DNA of 64,000 nucleotides from contig CANMTP010000014.1 of assembly GCA_947500845.1 (NCBI GenBank), positions 1 through 64,000 on the forward strand. Direction: 5' to 3'. Shown here one piece after another: positions 63,549 through 64,000 of this stretch. The stretch comes from an uncultured Aquimarina sp. (GTDB lineage: Bacteria; Bacteroidota; Bacteroidia; Flavobacteriales; Flavobacteriaceae). The position numbers and the translations under genes are program-made. Position 1 is the stretch's first letter; each line of letters begins with the position of its first letter. The notes under the pieces are model-generated. The model was not told the origin of the DNA and ran no database searches. It was given only the letters and a program-made list of their open reading frames with translations.

Positions 63549-64000
63549 GTCTGTTTTTTTAGTGTTAAAAAGGCTTCCTGAAGCTTTTTGGTTATTGGAC
63601 CTGTATTATTTCCTTTATAAAAAGAGTATTCATTTATTTGCTGCACAGAAACTATCTGTGTTGTTGTTCCTGTCAAAAAAACTTCGTCCATTAGAAAGAT
63701 ATCTTGTTCTTTTATTGCCTCCTGTCTAATTTCTATGCCTAAATCATGACAGAGCTGTATCACAATTTGTCGGGTAATACCGTCTAAAATGAAATTATTG
63801 GCAGGATGGGTGTACACTATATTATTTTTTGTAAAGAAAACATTACAATGTGAAGCTTCGGTAATGATACCATCCCGTATTAGAATAGCTTCGTATGCTC
63901 CATGTTTCATTGCATACTCGTTTACCATAACATTGCCTAATAGAGATGTCATTTTAATATCACAACGACCCCACCTATAATCTAATGTAGTGACTGCTTT
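63545..64000 (-). CDS. D-amino-acid transaminase (5' end beyond window)
   Basis: A partial class IV PLP aminotransferase; 151 C-terminal codons are seen, and the frame stays open to the window edge (TTLDYRWGRCDIKMTSLLGN lies across it). The family pattern is RWGRCDIKMTSLLGNVMVNE, then EAILIRDGIITEASHCNVFF with the substrate-binding segment, HPANNFILDGITRQIVI and DEVFLTGTTTQIVSVQQI. The WGRCDIK and GTTTQI segments fit D-amino-acid transaminase better than branched-chain aminotransferase, which uses other motifs. The enzyme moves an amino group between D-amino acids and 2-oxoglutarate. It heads the visible part of the minus-strand D-amino-acid/peptide operon. Confidence 0.9.
   Translation of the reverse strand, partial: KAVTTLDYRWGRCDIKMTSLLGNVMVNEYAMKHGAYEAILIRDGIITEASHCNVFFTKNNIVYTHPANNFILDGITRQIVIQLCHDLGIEIRQEAIKEQDIFLMDEVFLTGTTTQIVSVQQINEYSFYKGNNTGPITKKLQEAFLTLKKQT

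Overview
The window looks like chromosomal DNA of a marine-type Flavobacteriaceae bacterium (phylum Bacteroidota). It is AT-rich. Several genes are preceded by the Bacteroidota -7 box TANNTTTG rather than by strong Shine-Dalgarno sequences. There is a SusC/SusD pair. The gene order ribH - small membrane protein - mutL - two rhomboids - EEP hydrolase, and lepB - dapB - DUF5683 - parB - parA, is familiar from flavobacteria. The genus cannot be fixed from the sequence alone (an Aquimarina-like organism would fit). No rRNA, tRNA, IS element, prophage or CRISPR array was seen.

Layout. (1) 1-15.0 kb is housekeeping: a broken thioesterase remnant at the edge, then dciA-like, a lipoprotein and recF on the minus strand; a TPR protein, ribH, a small membrane protein, mutL, two rhomboids and an EEP-family protein on the plus strand; then a minus-strand block parA-parB-DUF5683-dapB-lepB-wbqC-DUF6122. 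(2) 15.1-21.5 kb (minus) carries a dienoyl-CoA-reductase-like SDR, both methylmalonyl-CoA mutase subunits with an orphan secreted gene between them, a DivIC/FtsB-like protein and uridine kinase. (3) 21.6-35.6 kb is a compact 13-kb minus-strand run: NagB-LmbE fusion, SusC, SusD, GHL10/DigH-like glycosidase, GNAT, AmpG-like permease, NagZ-like GH3, methyltransferase and AnmK. A DeoR-type regulator is divergent from it. Together they read as a peptidoglycan/amino-sugar uptake and recycling locus. A 15-nt inverted box pair lies in the divergent promoter region, and an internal terminator hairpin follows susD. (4) 35.7-40.6 kb (minus) has an orphan secreted protein, cytochrome c, a PQQ-type sugar dehydrogenase lipoprotein and a TonB-dependent receptor. 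(5) 41.0-48.2 kb (plus) is a three-gene unit: a 1092-aa TPR plus YwqK-repeat exported protein and two DUF3857/transglutaminase-like proteins, one with a plausible catalytic triad and one without. (6) 48.3-50.0 kb holds small orphan genes. (7) 50.1-64 kb is a hydrolase block: a penicillin-acylase-family lipoprotein (plus), convergent with a minus-strand series of D-amino-acid transaminase (cut by the right edge), N-acyl-D-amino-acid deacylase, class C beta-lactamase-like hydrolase (frameshifted), DmpA-type P1 peptidase, M20 amidohydrolase, VPS10/BNR protein and M1 peptidase. The first three or four of these suggest use of D-amino-acid-containing or N-acylated peptides.

Most useful observations beyond routine annotation: a single-base frameshift at about 60543-60545 hides an 81-codon C-terminal domain of the serine hydrolase; the peptidoglycan locus has a candidate regulator-operator pair; MutL appears to have lost both endonuclease/zinc motifs; and the left-edge thioesterase carries in-frame stops.
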